Source: Streptomyces albus subsp. albus (GTDB lineage: Bacteria; Actinomycetota; Actinomycetes; Streptomycetales; Streptomycetaceae). From it: DNA of 64,000 nucleotides. This document shows positions 43,149 to 53,000 of the stretch, in pieces; position 1 is the stretch's first letter, and every line of letters starts with the position of its first letter. Made by a program: the position numbers and the translations under genes. Location of the stretch: NCBI RefSeq assembly GCF_000725885.1, contig NZ_JODR01000029.1, positions 54,697 through 118,696 of the forward strand, given 5' to 3'. The notes beneath the pieces were generated by a model that worked only from the letters and a program-made list of their open reading frames with translations, ran no database searches and was not told the origin of the DNA.

Positions 43149-44180
43149 GTGGAATTCACCACGGGCGGACGCCTGGAGGTCCGCGTCACCCCTTCCGACG
43201 TGGGCAAACGCGTGTCGGTGCGGTCGCTTACCGGTGCTGGGGAGCGGCATGGGCGGTTCACGGACACGCTGGGCATTCTCACATCCTGGACCGGGGGCGT
43301 GCTCAGGATCACGCGCCGCGATGGTGGGCAGGTGGAGATCGAGGAGGCGTCGATGGTCGCTGGAAAGGTCGTACCGCCCACACCCGCCCGCCGCCGGGGA
43401 CTTCCCGCGGCGGACGTGACGGAGCTGCAGACCGTGGCGGCCAGGGGCTGGCCGCCGCAGGAGTCGCGGCGGCTGGGCGGCTGGACGCTGCGCGCCGCCG
43501 GAGGGTTCACCGCGCGCGCGAACTCGGTGCTGGCGCTGGGCGAGCCGGGGGTGCCGCTGGACCAGGCGCTGGAGGAGGTCGCCGCCTGGTACGCCGGCCG
43601 CGGGGTGCCCGCGCGGATGCAGATCGTGGTGGACGAGCAGGCGCTGCTGGACGCCCGCCTGCGGGACCTGGGCTGGCTTCCGGAGAAGCACGCGGTGGTG
43701 CGGGTCGGTGCGCTGGCCCCGCTCGCCGACCGTGCCCCGGACGCACGGGTGCTGCTGCACCGTCAGCTCGATGCGCGGTGGGCCGGGCTCTACCACCGGG
43801 CCGGCGAGGGTGAGCTGACGCAGGCGGCGAGGGCGGTGCTCGGCGGCGGTCCCTCGGTGTGGTTCGCCACGGTGCCGGACGACGAGGGCCGGGCCGCCGC
43901 GATCGGACGGTGCGTGGTGGACGGCCGCTGGGCCGGGTTCGCCGCCGTGGAGGTGGCCGCCGCGCACCGGCGGCAGGGGCTCGCCCAGGCGGTGATGGGC
44001 GAGCTGGCGCGGGCCGCGCTCGCCGAGGGCGCCTCGGCCGCCTACCTCCAGGTCGAGCGGGACAACGCGCCCGCCCGCGCGCTCTACGACAAGCTGGGCT
44101 TCGCCGACCACCACGCCTACCACTATCTGCGCCGCCCCCACGTCCCGGCGGCGGGAAGCGGCCCGGATGACGGGCGGTGA
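43149..44180 (+). CDS. GNAT acetyltransferase with N-terminal beta-barrel
   Basis: The 343-residue protein has an N-terminal beta-rich domain of about 75 residues (EFTTGGRLEVRVTPSDVGKR, LGILTSWTGGVLRITRRDGG) and a helical linker. The C-terminal GNAT fold carries the acetyl-CoA loop HRRQGLAQAVMGEL, ending NAPARALYDKLGFADHHAYHY. The gene runs into the next gene, which begins inside its 3' end (14-bp overlap). Acceptor substrate unknown. Confidence 0.9.
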   Translation: MEFTTGGRLEVRVTPSDVGKRVSVRSLTGAGERHGRFTDTLGILTSWTGGVLRITRRDGGQVEIEEASMVAGKVVPPTPARRRGLPAADVTELQTVAARGWPPQESRRLGGWTLRAAGGFTARANSVLALGEPGVPLDQALEEVAAWYAGRGVPARMQIVVDEQALLDARLRDLGWLPEKHAVVRVGALAPLADRAPDARVLLHRQLDARWAGLYHRAGEGELTQAARAVLGGGPSVWFATVPDDEGRAAAIGRCVVDGRWAGFAAVEVAAAHRRQGLAQAVMGELARAALAEGASAAYLQVERDNAPARALYDKLGFADHHAYHYLRRPHVPAAGSGPDDGR

Positions 44181-45081
44181 GGCGCCGGTGCCGTACGAGG
44201 ACGCGCTGCGCCGCCGGTTCGCCGAGGCGGCGCGCGAGCCCCGCCCCGATCTGGCACTGCTGTGCCTGCTGATCGGCGCCGAGGCGGCACGGCACGGCAC
44301 CGGCGCCCGGAACGGCGCACAGGACGGCACGGCCGGGCAGGAGGAGTACACGGCGGCCGACCGGCTGGTGGACGAGGGGCAGGCCGAACTCGACCGGCTC
44401 GCCGGGATGTTGCCCTACGAGCGGGGACGCACCCCGCGGCAGTGGGCACGCGCCCTGGAGAAGCTGCTGGGCGACCGGCTCGGCTTCCGCGGCGCCGCCT
44501 CCGACTACCAGCGGCTGGAGTCCTCGCTGCTGCCGCGGGTGCTGCGCCGGCGGCGCGGGCTGCCGATCCTGCTGGCGGTCGTCTGGACGGAGGTGGCGCG
44601 GCGCGCCGGTGCCCCCGTGTACGGGGTGGCGCTGCCCGGGCACTTCGTCGTCGGCTTCGGCGACCCGGGCGGCGACCATGTGCTGGCCGACCCGTTCGGC
44701 GGGGGCACCCCGCTCGGTGAGGAGGAGCTGTCCGCGCTGGTGGCCGGCGCCACCGGCGGGGCACCGCTGTCGGCCGCCTCGCTCCAGCCCGCCGGGCCGC
44801 TGGAGACGGTGCTGCGCGTCCTCAACAACATCCGGGCCTGGGCCGGGCGGCGCCCCGAACAGACGGGGGTGCGGCTGTGGGCCGTCGAGCTGTCGCTGCT
44901 GCTGCCGCACCACCCGGGCACGCTCCGCTTCGAGCGGGCGCAACTGCTGGTGGAGCGCGGCGACTTCGTGGGCGGGGCGCGGGAGATGGAGGAGTACGCC
45001 GACGTGGTGGCGGCCATGGAGCCGAACGCGGCGGAGAACATCCGCAGAGCGGCCCGCGCCGCCCGCGCGCGGCTGAACTGA
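44167..45081 (+). CDS. SirB1/transglutaminase-like protein
   Basis: The 304-residue protein fits the SirB1 family: RRRGLPILLAVVWTEVARR with GAPVYGVALPGHFVVGFGDP (the Gly-His-Phe transglutaminase-like signature), LADPFGGG, and a tetratricopeptide-like C-terminal helical domain (ERAQLLVERGDFVGGAREME). ATG 44167 overlaps the GNAT gene, so they are co-translated. Catalytic activity is not known for this family. Confidence 0.88.
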   Translation: MTGGEAPVPYEDALRRRFAEAAREPRPDLALLCLLIGAEAARHGTGARNGAQDGTAGQEEYTAADRLVDEGQAELDRLAGMLPYERGRTPRQWARALEKLLGDRLGFRGAASDYQRLESSLLPRVLRRRRGLPILLAVVWTEVARRAGAPVYGVALPGHFVVGFGDPGGDHVLADPFGGGTPLGEEELSALVAGATGGAPLSAASLQPAGPLETVLRVLNNIRAWAGRRPEQTGVRLWAVELSLLLPHHPGTLRFERAQLLVERGDFVGGAREMEEYADVVAAMEPNAAENIRRAARAARARLN

Positions 45082-45118
45082 CGTACGGGACCGGATCAGC
45101 CGTGCGGCACGCGGCCGG

Positions 45119-45730
45119 TCACAACCAGCCCTTGTCGCGGGCGATGCGTACGGCCTCGGCGCGGTTGCGGGCGCCGGTCTTCCGGATGGCGGTGGACAGG
45201 TAGTTGCGGACGGTGCCGTGCGACAGGTGCAGCGCCTCCGCGATCTCGGCGTTGCCCGCCCCCTCGCGGGCCGCGCCGAGCACGTCCCGTTCCCGGTCGG
45301 TCAGCGGGCTGGCGCCCTGCGCGAGGGCGGCGGCGGCCAGCCCCGGGTCGATGACGCGTTCGCCGGCCAGCACCCGGCGCACCGCGTCGGCGAGCTCGGC
45401 GGCGGGGGCGTCCTTGACGAGGAAGGCGTCGGCGCCGGCCTCCATGGCACGGCGCAGATAGCCGGGGCGGCCGAACGTGGTGAGGATGACGACCTTCAGC
45501 GTCGGGTGTGCTCCCCGGAGCCCTTCGAGGGCGTCGAGTCCCGTCTGTCCCGGCATCTCGATGTCGAGGAGCGCCACGTCCGGCTGGTGTGCGGCGACCG
45601 CGTCCAGCACCTCGTCGCCCCGGCCGACCTGGGCGGCGACCTCGATGTCCGGCTCCAGCCCGAGCAGCGCGGCCAGCGCCTCGCGGACCATCACCTGGTC
45701 CTCGGCCAGCAGCAGTCTGATCACGCGCAT
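45119..45730 (-). CDS. Response regulator, NarL/LuxR type
   Basis: The 203-residue protein has a receiver domain with DVALLDIEMPG (phospho-Asp near 53) and K in FLVKDAP. A C-terminal LuxR helix-turn-helix follows (NAEIAEALHLSHGTVRNYLS), ending ARDKGWL. ATG 45730 shares a base with the sensor kinase stop (TGATG), so the pair is co-translated. Two genes of an ABC-2 exporter lie upstream on the same strand; this is a DesKR-like arrangement where the system often controls its neighbour. Confidence 0.95.
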   Translation of the reverse strand: MRVIRLLLAEDQVMVREALAALLGLEPDIEVAAQVGRGDEVLDAVAAHQPDVALLDIEMPGQTGLDALEGLRGAHPTLKVVILTTFGRPGYLRRAMEAGADAFLVKDAPAAELADAVRRVLAGERVIDPGLAAAALAQGASPLTDRERDVLGAAREGAGNAEIAEALHLSHGTVRNYLSTAIRKTGARNRAEAVRIARDKGWL

Positions 45731-46983
45731 CAGGGTACTGAGGGCACCGTGGCCCGCAGCATGAAGCCCCCTTCGGGGCCGGCCGTGGTGGTGAGGGTGC
45801 CGCCGCACTCGGCGAGGCGTTCGCGCAGCCCGCTCAGCCCGTTTCCCTCCCCGTTGCCGGAGGGTCCCTTGCCGTCGTCCGCGACGGTCAGCCGCAGGGC
45901 CGCCGGGTCGTCGGCGGGCGGCTGGAGGGTGACCGTGCAGCGGCCGGCCGCGCTGTGCCGCACCACGTTGGTGACGGCCTCGCGCAGCGCCCAGGCCAGG
46001 ACTCCCTCGTGCTCGGGCGCCAGCTCGACGGCGGGGGGCCGCGGCGGCAGGTCGGCGGCGATGCCGGCGGTCTCCAGGGCGGTGCGGGCGCCGGCGAGTT
46101 CGACGGCGAGGGTGGGCCGGCGGTACCCGCTGACGGCCTCGCGGACGTCCACCAGGGCCTGCCTGCTGACCCGTTCGATGTCGGCGACCTGTTCGGCGGC
46201 GCGCTCTGGGTGGTCCGGCAGCATCCGGCCGGCCAGCTCGCTCTTGAGGGTGATCAGGGACAGCGAGTGTCCCAGCAGGTCGTGCAGGTCGCGGGCGAGG
46301 CGCAGCCGTTCCTCGCTGGCCGCGAGCTCGGCGACCACGGCGCGGGCCTCCCGCAGCTCCCGCATGGTGCGCACCGTCTTGCGGGCGGACATCAGTGCGA
46401 ACCCGCCCAGCAGGGCGGGGATCACGAACGAGGTCCACACGCCCCACCAGGGACGGGTGCCGAATCCGGTGCCGATGGCCGCCAGCGCCAGCACGCAGGC
46501 GGCCATGGCCGCCACGGCGCGTCCCGCCGGCAGGACGGCGCACGAGGCGACGACGACGTACACGAAGAGCACCAGCCAGTCGGTGCCCTCGGTCAGCGAG
46601 AGGGCCCAGGCCAGGGCGTAGAGCAGGACGAGCAGGGTGTACACGGTGCGGCCGGGCAGCGGTGTGCGCGTGTGCCGGAAGACGAGCGCGAAGTACGTGC
46701 CGACGAACGCGGCGAGACCGACGGCGCCCCACACCGTCCCCGCGGTGCCCAGACGGCCCGAGAACAGGTCCTCCAGGGGCCCGCCCAGGAAGATCATCCA
46801 CACGGCGATGAAGAGGGCCTTGGTCAGCTTCTGGCGCCGGGTCTGCGCGGCTTCCGTGATGGCGGGGAGCCGGCCCGTGTCCGGCTCCCACAGCGCCGGG
46901 CCCGGTTCCGCCGCCGAGGCCGCGCCCCCGGCTCCCTGTCGGGTCCCGGCCATCCCCGTGCTCCTCGTCTGGTGCGTACTCAT
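45730..46983 (-). CDS. DesK-type sensor histidine kinase
   Basis: The 417-residue protein has about five to six membrane helices in residues 55-200. A HisKA_3 dimerisation domain carries LARDLHDLLGHSLSLITLK (the phospho-His), and a C-terminal HATPase has TNVVRHSAAGR and DDGKGPSGNGEGNGLSGLRE. This type senses membrane state or envelope drugs. ATG 46983 sits inside an unusual array of 10-bp repeats. It pairs with the response regulator. Confidence 0.94.
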   Translation of the reverse strand: MSTHQTRSTGMAGTRQGAGGAASAAEPGPALWEPDTGRLPAITEAAQTRRQKLTKALFIAVWMIFLGGPLEDLFSGRLGTAGTVWGAVGLAAFVGTYFALVFRHTRTPLPGRTVYTLLVLLYALAWALSLTEGTDWLVLFVYVVVASCAVLPAGRAVAAMAACVLALAAIGTGFGTRPWWGVWTSFVIPALLGGFALMSARKTVRTMRELREARAVVAELAASEERLRLARDLHDLLGHSLSLITLKSELAGRMLPDHPERAAEQVADIERVSRQALVDVREAVSGYRRPTLAVELAGARTALETAGIAADLPPRPPAVELAPEHEGVLAWALREAVTNVVRHSAAGRCTVTLQPPADDPAALRLTVADDGKGPSGNGEGNGLSGLRERLAECGGTLTTTAGPEGGFMLRATVPSVP

Positions 46984-47092
46984 GTGCTCTCGTGCGGTCT
47001 CGTCGCACTCCCGTAAGGTCTCATGCGGTCCCGTGCCGTCTCACGCGCGCTCGTGCCGTCCCGTGCACGGCGTGCGTCCCGTACACGTCACG
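46983..47092. repeat. Degenerate ~10-bp tandem repeat upstream of the sensor kinase
   Basis: Eleven imperfect units of 9-11 bp, approximate consensus TGCGGTCTCG (for example TGCGGTCTCG, TAAGGTCTCA, TGCGGTCCCG, TGCCGTCTCA, TGCCGTCCCG), run from the kinase start codon to about 47092, filling most of the 169-bp gap to the exporter permease. The period matches one turn of DNA. Confidence 0.6.
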
Positions 47093-47152
47093 AGTCTCCT
47101 ACGTCCGCCGCCTCGCCCGCGCGGCGCGCCGCCCCCGTGCGGTGGGCGGGGA

Positions 47153-47890
47153 TCACGCCGTGCGGGTGTCCCTGCGGTAGAGCCAGGCCGCCGCGGAGGC
47201 GAAGAGGACGAGATAGGCCAGCAGCAGCGCCGCATCGCCCAGGTGAGGTGCGTGCCCGGCCTCCACGGCCTGCCCGAGCGCGGCGTAGGCGTGGGTGGGC
47301 AGCCACTCGCCGACGTTCCGCACCCAGTCGGGCAGCATGAAGGAGGGCAGCCACAGTCCGCCGGTGAACGACAGGCCGAAGTAGCACAGCATGGTGATCG
47401 GCCGCACCGCGTCGCCGGTCGCCAGATAGCCGATGGCCACGCCCAGCGCGGCGAACACGAAGCTGCCCGCCCACGAGCACAGGGCCACCGCGGCCCACTG
47501 CCACGCCGCCATCCGCACCCCCATCACCAGGGCGCCGGTGAGCAGGACGAGGAGGATGGCGGGCAGGCTGACGGTGGCCGCCGAGGCGATCTTCGCGGTG
47601 ACGTAGCCGCGCCCCGGCAGCGCCGTCAGCCGCAGTTGCCGCACCCAGCCGGCCTCGCGCTCCTTGGCGATGCGCTCGCTGTTGCCGATCAGGACGGCCG
47701 TGATCGCGCCGAAGGCGGCCATGGCGACCATGTAGTACAGCTTCATGTCGATGGCCAGGCCCGGTATCCGCGCCCCGGCGTCCCGGCCGGCGATGAGCAG
47801 GTAGAGCAGGGACGGGTAGACCACCGAGAAGAACATGAACTTCTTGTTGCGCAGCGAGCGCGTGATCTCCAGTTTGACGAGCGTCTTCAC
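47153..47890 (-). CDS. ABC-2 type exporter permease
   Basis: The 245-residue protein starts at GTG 47890 (begins KTLVKLEITRSLRNKKFMFF) and has six predicted membrane segments, with the ABC-2 signature region SFTGGLWLPSFMLPDWVRNV. The start overlaps the ATPase stop (GTGA). Together they form a small two-gene exporter. Confidence 0.93.
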   Translation of the reverse strand: MKTLVKLEITRSLRNKKFMFFSVVYPSLLYLLIAGRDAGARIPGLAIDMKLYYMVAMAAFGAITAVLIGNSERIAKEREAGWVRQLRLTALPGRGYVTAKIASAATVSLPAILLVLLTGALVMGVRMAAWQWAAVALCSWAGSFVFAALGVAIGYLATGDAVRPITMLCYFGLSFTGGLWLPSFMLPDWVRNVGEWLPTHAYAALGQAVEAGHAPHLGDAALLLAYLVLFASAAAWLYRRDTRTA

Positions 47891-48876
47891 TTGGTGGCCG
47901 CCTTCTTCTCGGTGTGCTGGTCCGTCCCGGCGGGACGGGCGGCTTGGGCGCCCTGCTGTTCGGCGCGGGAGGTGAGGGTGACGAACGCCTGCTCCAGCCC
48001 CAGGCCGGTGACTTCCAGGTCGCGCGGGTAGAGCCCCAGCGCGTAGAGGGCGTGCACGGTGGCGTCGGCGTCCGAGGAGCGCATCCGCACGACGGCGCCG
48101 GCCAGTTCGGTTCCCGTCACCCCGGGGAGCGCGCGCAGTTGGGCCTCCAGGACCCCGTCGGGTACCGCGTCGAGCGTGAAGCCGACCCTGCGGACCCCCG
48201 CCATGGCCTTGATCTCGGCGGCGCTGCCGTCGGCGAGCAGCCGTCCGCGGTGCAGGACGAGCACCCGGTCGGCGACCTTGTCCGCCTCTTCCAGGTAGTG
48301 CGTGGCGAACAGGACGGTGCGGCCCTGTGCGGCCTGGGCGCGCATCGCCGACCAGAACGCGCGCCGCGCGGTGACGTCCATTCCGGTGGTGGGCTCGTCC
48401 AGCACCAGCAGGTCGCTGTCGCCCGCCGTCGCGAGCGCGAACCGCACCCGCTGCTCCTGGCCCCCGGAGAGCTTGTCGACGGTGCGCTCCGCGATCCCGG
48501 TGAGCCCCGCGGTCTCCAGCACCTGCTCGACGGGGTAGCCGCGCGGGTGGAGGTCGCACGCCAGGGAGACGATCTCCCGGACCCGCACGCCCTCCATCAG
48601 CCCGCCGGACTGGAGCATCGCGCCGACCCGCCCGTCGGTGACGGCCTGCCGCGGTGTGGTGCCGAACAGCCGCACCTGTCCGCCGGCGTCCGGGGTGCGC
48701 AGCCCCAGCAGCAGGTCGAGCGTGGTGGACTTGCCGGCGCCGTTGGGGCCGAGCAGGGCGACGGTCTCTCCGGGGTACAGGCTGACGGTCAGCCCGTCCA
48801 GTGCGCGGACCGTGCCGTAGGTCTTGCCGGCCGAGGTGAACTCGACGGCCGGTGCCGTGGTGGGGGTCGTCTTCAT
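47887..48876 (-). CDS. ABC exporter ATP-binding protein
   Basis: The 329-residue protein has Walker A GPNGAGKST, signature LSGGQEQR, Walker B LLVLDEPTTGMD and H-loop ATHYLEEAD, followed by a C-terminal extension typical of DrrA-like ATPases. I start it at ATG 48876 (MKTTPTTAP); the longer upstream frame is not supported. The SD is weak. It partners the permease at 47153 and is probably controlled by the two-component system; substrate may be an antibiotic or a lipid. Confidence 0.93.
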   Translation of the reverse strand: MKTTPTTAPAVEFTSAGKTYGTVRALDGLTVSLYPGETVALLGPNGAGKSTTLDLLLGLRTPDAGGQVRLFGTTPRQAVTDGRVGAMLQSGGLMEGVRVREIVSLACDLHPRGYPVEQVLETAGLTGIAERTVDKLSGGQEQRVRFALATAGDSDLLVLDEPTTGMDVTARRAFWSAMRAQAAQGRTVLFATHYLEEADKVADRVLVLHRGRLLADGSAAEIKAMAGVRRVGFTLDAVPDGVLEAQLRALPGVTGTELAGAVVRMRSSDADATVHALYALGLYPRDLEVTGLGLEQAFVTLTSRAEQQGAQAARPAGTDQHTEKKAATK

Positions 48877-48983
48877 GCCCCCAAGCCTGGCCGCCGCACC
48901 GGCCCGCGCGGCAGTGCCGTCGGTCGTGACCTGCGGCTGACAGATGTCACACCGCGCGGGTGACACCCGTGGTGCCGGCAGGC

Positions 48984-49021
48984 GACGAGGGGCGCCCCGC
49001 GCGTGCGGGGCGCCCCTCGTC
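48984..49021 (-). terminator. Terminator of the peptidoglycan-binding-like gene
   Basis: A perfect 17-bp stem (GACGAGGGGCGCCCCGC / GCGGGGCGCCCCTCGTC) with a GCGT loop lies 18 bp past the stop at 49040. Confidence 0.88.
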
Positions 49022-49039
49022 TCCGGTCCGGCCGGCCGC

Positions 49040-51409
49040 TCAGCGGGAGACGGACCCCGGGACCTCGGCGACACGCTTCGCCGGCTCGGCCGGCGCCTTC
49101 TTGCGCAGCGCGTCCACCATGGCGGCGGCTGCGTGCTTCGGCGTCATCTTGACGGTGCCCGCGCCGCCCTCTATCACCACGTTGTCGAACGCCGACCCGT
49201 AGGTCTGCTGCAACTTCTCGACGTCGATGACCGGTTGCAGCGTGCCGCTGTCACCGGCCGGGCGCATCGTCAGGAACGTCCCGATGGTCTTCTGGCTGAA
49301 GGGCACCTCCACGTCGCCCGCCTTCAGCCAGACCCAGCCGGACATCGCGGTGCGGCCGAAACCGTTCACCGCCTCCTTCAGCTGCGCGTCGGTCACCTTC
49401 GGCCTGCTGGTGGTGCCGGGCAGCCTCACCGGCTCGTTCCGGCCGGTGGCGGCACGCTCCTTGAACGCCTTCTCCAGGGCCGCGGGCGCCTTGTCGACGT
49501 CCACGACCTTGTGCGGCGAGCCCTTGACGGCCACCGGCTTGCCGCCGGTGAACTTCACCATGCCCTCGGACGGCGACTTCGTCTCCGTCCCGGACAGCAC
49601 CGGCTTGAGGGCGGCCCGCACCTTGGCGTCGTCCACCTTGATCGCCGGCTCGGCCTCGCGGCCCTGCCCGAAGAGGGAGCCGATGACCGAGACCGGGTTG
49701 TAGTCGCGGCCGGCGGCCTGCCGCACGGTGCCCTCGGTGTCGAAGGTAATGCCCGCCACGGCCGGCTTCAGCTCGGTGCTGCCGGCGTCCGTGCGGATCT
49801 TGAACGGCTGCTCGGTGCGCTCACCCAGCGCGGCGTCCAGCTTGTTGACGGCCTCGTGCTTGGTCAGTCCGCCGATCTCGACACCGAGGACGGTGGTGCC
49901 CTTGGGCACGTCCGCGTGGTCGAGCAGCAGCCCGGTGCCGTAGGCGACGCCGAGGACGACGACGACACCGATGCCGAGCAGGGCCGGCTTGGAGCGCCCG
50001 CGCTTCTTCGCGGCCGGCTTCCCGCCCTTGGCGCCCTTCGCGCCGCTGGGCGCCGGCGCCGCCGCCGACGGGCCGGACGCCGGGGTGCCGGGTCCGCTGT
50101 CGGGTCCGGCCTGCGGCACGCCGCTGACCATGGTGTCGCTCGACATCCGCGCGGCGCCGCCACCGGGGCTCCCCGTGCCGCCGGGCCGGGTCGCGTCCGG
50201 ACCGGTCCCGCCTCGCGGCGGGATGGTGACGGGGCCGGTGCCCAGGCCGAGGGTCGAGCTGACGGCCGGCTCGTCCTGCCCCGCATCCGGCCGGCCGGGC
50301 CCCGGCACGACCGGGGTGCCCTGCGGAGGCGTGCTGCCGGGGCCCCGGTCGAACGCGTCGAGACCGGAGGCGCCGGAGGCGGAACCGGCGCCGGGGGCCA
50401 CGGGGGCTCCGGGCACGTCCTGGCCGGGTGCCGCGTGGGTGCCGGTGGGCGAGTCGTCGTACCCCTCGGGGCGGCTGCCCGGCCCCGGCCCGTCGCCAGG
50501 GGCGGCCAGCGGGCCGGAGCCGGGCACGGTCATGTCACCCGTGACGGGGCCCGTGGTGGGCCCGGCGGGGCCGCCGGGGTCGATCCGGGGCACGCCCTCG
50601 ACGGGGGTGTCGGTCAGTCCGCTGCCGCCCGCGTACGGCGCCCCGGCGCCCGGCGCACCCGGCACGCTGTGCGTCCCCGTGGCCTCGGGGCCCTGTGCGG
50701 GGCCGCCGTCGCCACCGGGCGCGGACGGCGCCGAGGCCGACGAGGGCCGGGCCGAGGGGGTGTTGGACGTCCCCGGGGTGCTGGTGGTGCTCCGCGGCGG
50801 CTTGCGCGGGGCGAACCAGTCGCTGGTCGGCTGGGTGAACTTCTCCTCGCCGCCGGAGGAACCGGCCGCGGAAGCCGCGGCCGAGCCGCCGCCGGACGGC
50901 TTCCCCGCGCCGCCGTCGGCCGCGCCGGCGCCCCCGGCGGCGGGAGACTGCGCCGGTGCCGTGGGGGCAGCGGACGCCGGGGAGGCCGGGGCGGCCGGCG
51001 AGGTGCCGCCCGGTGCCGTGCCGTTGCCGCTGCCGAGCGGGGACACCGCGGCCGGTCCGGTGGCGCGCTTGCCGGCGCTCAGGTCGGGAGTGGCCCCCGC
51101 GCCCTTGGCTCCCTTGGCGGTGCCCTTCTCCGCTCTGCCGGGCTTGCCGCCGTCGTTCTCGTCGCTCACCGGGGTGCGCATCACCACGGGCGGAATGGGC
51201 CGCGATCCGGGGATGTTGATGCGGATACGGGTGGTGAGCGTCGTCTCCGTCTTCGGCTCGTCCGGTTTGGCTCCGGCGGCCGTCGCCGAGGTCCGGCCGT
51301 CCTGGTCCGTCCCGGAGGCCGAGGTGCCGTACGGCTCCGTCCCCGAGGGGTACGCCGAACCGCCGCGCCTCTTCGGCCCGGAGGACGAACTGTCAGTTTC
51401 ACGACTCAA
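49040..51409 (-). CDS. Membrane protein with peptidoglycan-binding-like (PG_binding_4) extracellular domain
   Basis: The 789-residue protein starts at TTG 51409 behind GGGAGTACCTGTT (SRETDSSSSGPKRRG). About 470 residues are disordered Pro/Gly/Ala/Thr-rich and cytoplasmic, a membrane helix follows (LGIGVVVVLGVAYGTGLLLD), and then the extracellular part of about 290 residues with GTTVLGVEIGGLTKHEAVNK, the PG_binding_4 entry seen in L,D-transpeptidase/VanW-type proteins. No catalytic Cys motif of an L,D-transpeptidase is visible. So it probably binds wall material without cutting it. Confidence 0.85.
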   Translation of the reverse strand: MSRETDSSSSGPKRRGGSAYPSGTEPYGTSASGTDQDGRTSATAAGAKPDEPKTETTLTTRIRINIPGSRPIPPVVMRTPVSDENDGGKPGRAEKGTAKGAKGAGATPDLSAGKRATGPAAVSPLGSGNGTAPGGTSPAAPASPASAAPTAPAQSPAAGGAGAADGGAGKPSGGGSAAASAAGSSGGEEKFTQPTSDWFAPRKPPRSTTSTPGTSNTPSARPSSASAPSAPGGDGGPAQGPEATGTHSVPGAPGAGAPYAGGSGLTDTPVEGVPRIDPGGPAGPTTGPVTGDMTVPGSGPLAAPGDGPGPGSRPEGYDDSPTGTHAAPGQDVPGAPVAPGAGSASGASGLDAFDRGPGSTPPQGTPVVPGPGRPDAGQDEPAVSSTLGLGTGPVTIPPRGGTGPDATRPGGTGSPGGGAARMSSDTMVSGVPQAGPDSGPGTPASGPSAAAPAPSGAKGAKGGKPAAKKRGRSKPALLGIGVVVVLGVAYGTGLLLDHADVPKGTTVLGVEIGGLTKHEAVNKLDAALGERTEQPFKIRTDAGSTELKPAVAGITFDTEGTVRQAAGRDYNPVSVIGSLFGQGREAEPAIKVDDAKVRAALKPVLSGTETKSPSEGMVKFTGGKPVAVKGSPHKVVDVDKAPAALEKAFKERAATGRNEPVRLPGTTSRPKVTDAQLKEAVNGFGRTAMSGWVWLKAGDVEVPFSQKTIGTFLTMRPAGDSGTLQPVIDVEKLQQTYGSAFDNVVIEGGAGTVKMTPKHAAAAMVDALRKKAPAEPAKRVAEVPGSVSR

Positions 51410-51537
51410 AACAGGTACTCCCGGTTGGATTCGCCGTCTTCCCGTTGGCCCGAAGGCGGCTCGCCGGCGCGCACCACTGTACTGGGGCACCCGGCCCCGG
51501 ACCCCGCGACCACCGAATCGTCCCGCGGACGGCCCCC

Positions 51538-51945
51538 TCAGCGGTTGTTGTGTCCGGGAACGGGAGGCGAGGACAGTGCGAGGGTGGTAAGCATCACAGC
51601 CGCCAGCATTCCGCCGAGCAGGTAGACGTAGCTGGAGATGCCGGCACTGAAGAGGATGTCGCCCTCGGGCCGTGCGGGCATCATCAGCAGGACTGCCGCC
51701 ACCCATCCGGCGGCCGGCGCCACCGTGCCCCCTTTGGTGCGGCACAGTATGCCGCCGCCGCGGAAGAGTCCGACAGCCGCGGCGAGTGCGAGCAGCAGTC
51801 CCAGCGGGAACCAGCCACCCTGGACCAGCGTTCCGGCCGCTCCGGTGAGCGCGCCGAGCACGACCAGCGCCGCGTACACCGCGCCCCGGGCGGCGCGGCT
51901 GTGCGGCCAACGGCCCGGTACGGCCCGCGCGTCGGCCGTGCTCAT
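51538..51945 (-). CDS. DUF6113 membrane protein
   Basis: The 135-residue protein has four predicted membrane helices ([63 protein letters not shown]). The ATG at 51945 overlaps the stop of mshB (ATGA), so they are co-translated, an order kept in actinobacteria. Function unknown. Confidence 0.87.
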   Translation of the reverse strand: MSTADARAVPGRWPHSRAARGAVYAALVVLGALTGAAGTLVQGGWFPLGLLLALAAAVGLFRGGGILCRTKGGTVAPAAGWVAAVLLMMPARPEGDILFSAGISSYVYLLGGMLAAVMLTTLALSSPPVPGHNNR

Positions 51946-52907
51946 TCCGTCACCCCCGCGAACAGGTCGTCGTGGCCTTCGGGCCCCGAGCGGCCGTCCC
52001 GGTCGGCGCGCTGGAAGTACTCGGTGCCCAGCAGCGGCTGGCCGAGGCCGTTGGAGAGGGCGAAGAAGGGGCCGCGGGAGGTCTCACGGACGGAGATCTG
52101 CGTCTCGTGGGCGGCCATGGCCGCGGTCTTGGCCGGCAGGTGGGCGCGGGCGTCCACGGTGACGTCGACCTCGTCCGCGCTGTCCACCACTCCGGGCACG
52201 TCGTCGGGCCGGGCGAAGCCCGTCTCGCCCGGGAAGCCGGGGAAGGGGAAGATCTCCCCGTCGGCCGCGGCGGCGTGCAGCCGCGCGAAGCCCTCCTCCA
52301 GGACGGGGCGGGGGACGACGTTCCAGTAGACGCGCTGCACCGCGTACGGCTCCTTGCCGCCGCGTCCGCTCTCCTGGGCGGCCAGTTCCACGGCGCGCAT
52401 GGTGACGCGGTGGGCCTTGATGTGGTCGGGGTGGCCGTATCCGCCGTCCGGTCCGTAGGTGACGACGACCTGGGGGCGTACCTCGCGCACGACGGCGGCC
52501 AGCAGGCGTGCGGCCTCGTCCAGGTCGGCCTGCCAGAAGCAGCCGGGGCGGTCGTTGGTGGCGGCGCCCATCATGCCGGAGTCGCGGTAGCGGCCGGGCC
52601 CGCCCAGGAAGCGGTGGTCGGTGACGCCCAACGCGCGCATGGCGGCGGACAGTTCACCGACGCGGTGCCGGCCCAGGGTGTCGTCCTGGTCGGGGGCCAG
52701 GTGTGCCAGGCCGTCCGGGATGACCTCGCCCTCCTCGCCCAGGGTGCAGGTGACGAGGGTGACGTGTGCGCCCTGTGCCGCGTAGGCGGCCATGGTGGCG
52801 CCGGTGGTGATCGACTCGTCGTCCGGGTGGGCGTGCACCAGCAGCAGACGGCGTCGGGGGGCGGCCGGGGTGCCGGGGGCCGCCCCCGGAGGAAACGCAG
52901 CGGTCAT
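51942..52907 (-). CDS. mshB: GlcNAc-Ins deacetylase of mycothiol biosynthesis
   Basis: The 321-residue LmbE-type zinc deacetylase has AHPDDESI near the N-terminus with metal His and Asp, and [18 protein letters not shown] with the third ligand His. It removes acetate from 1-O-(2-acetamido-2-deoxy-alpha-D-glucopyranosyl)-myo-inositol. Mycothiol is the redox thiol of actinobacteria. Start codon ATG 52907 has only a weak SD. The following DUF6113 gene is translationally coupled. Confidence 0.93.
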   Translation of the reverse strand: MTAAFPPGAAPGTPAAPRRRLLLVHAHPDDESITTGATMAAYAAQGAHVTLVTCTLGEEGEVIPDGLAHLAPDQDDTLGRHRVGELSAAMRALGVTDHRFLGGPGRYRDSGMMGAATNDRPGCFWQADLDEAARLLAAVVREVRPQVVVTYGPDGGYGHPDHIKAHRVTMRAVELAAQESGRGGKEPYAVQRVYWNVVPRPVLEEGFARLHAAAADGEIFPFPGFPGETGFARPDDVPGVVDSADEVDVTVDARAHLPAKTAAMAAHETQISVRETSRGPFFALSNGLGQPLLGTEYFQRADRDGRSGPEGHDDLFAGVTE

Positions 52908-53000
52908 GCCCCGAGCCTACGACGGGTGCGGCAGGGCACGCCGAGGCGCCGGGGTGAAGGAGGGGTGGATGCGCGGGCAGCGCGGCGGGTGGTGCGGGGG

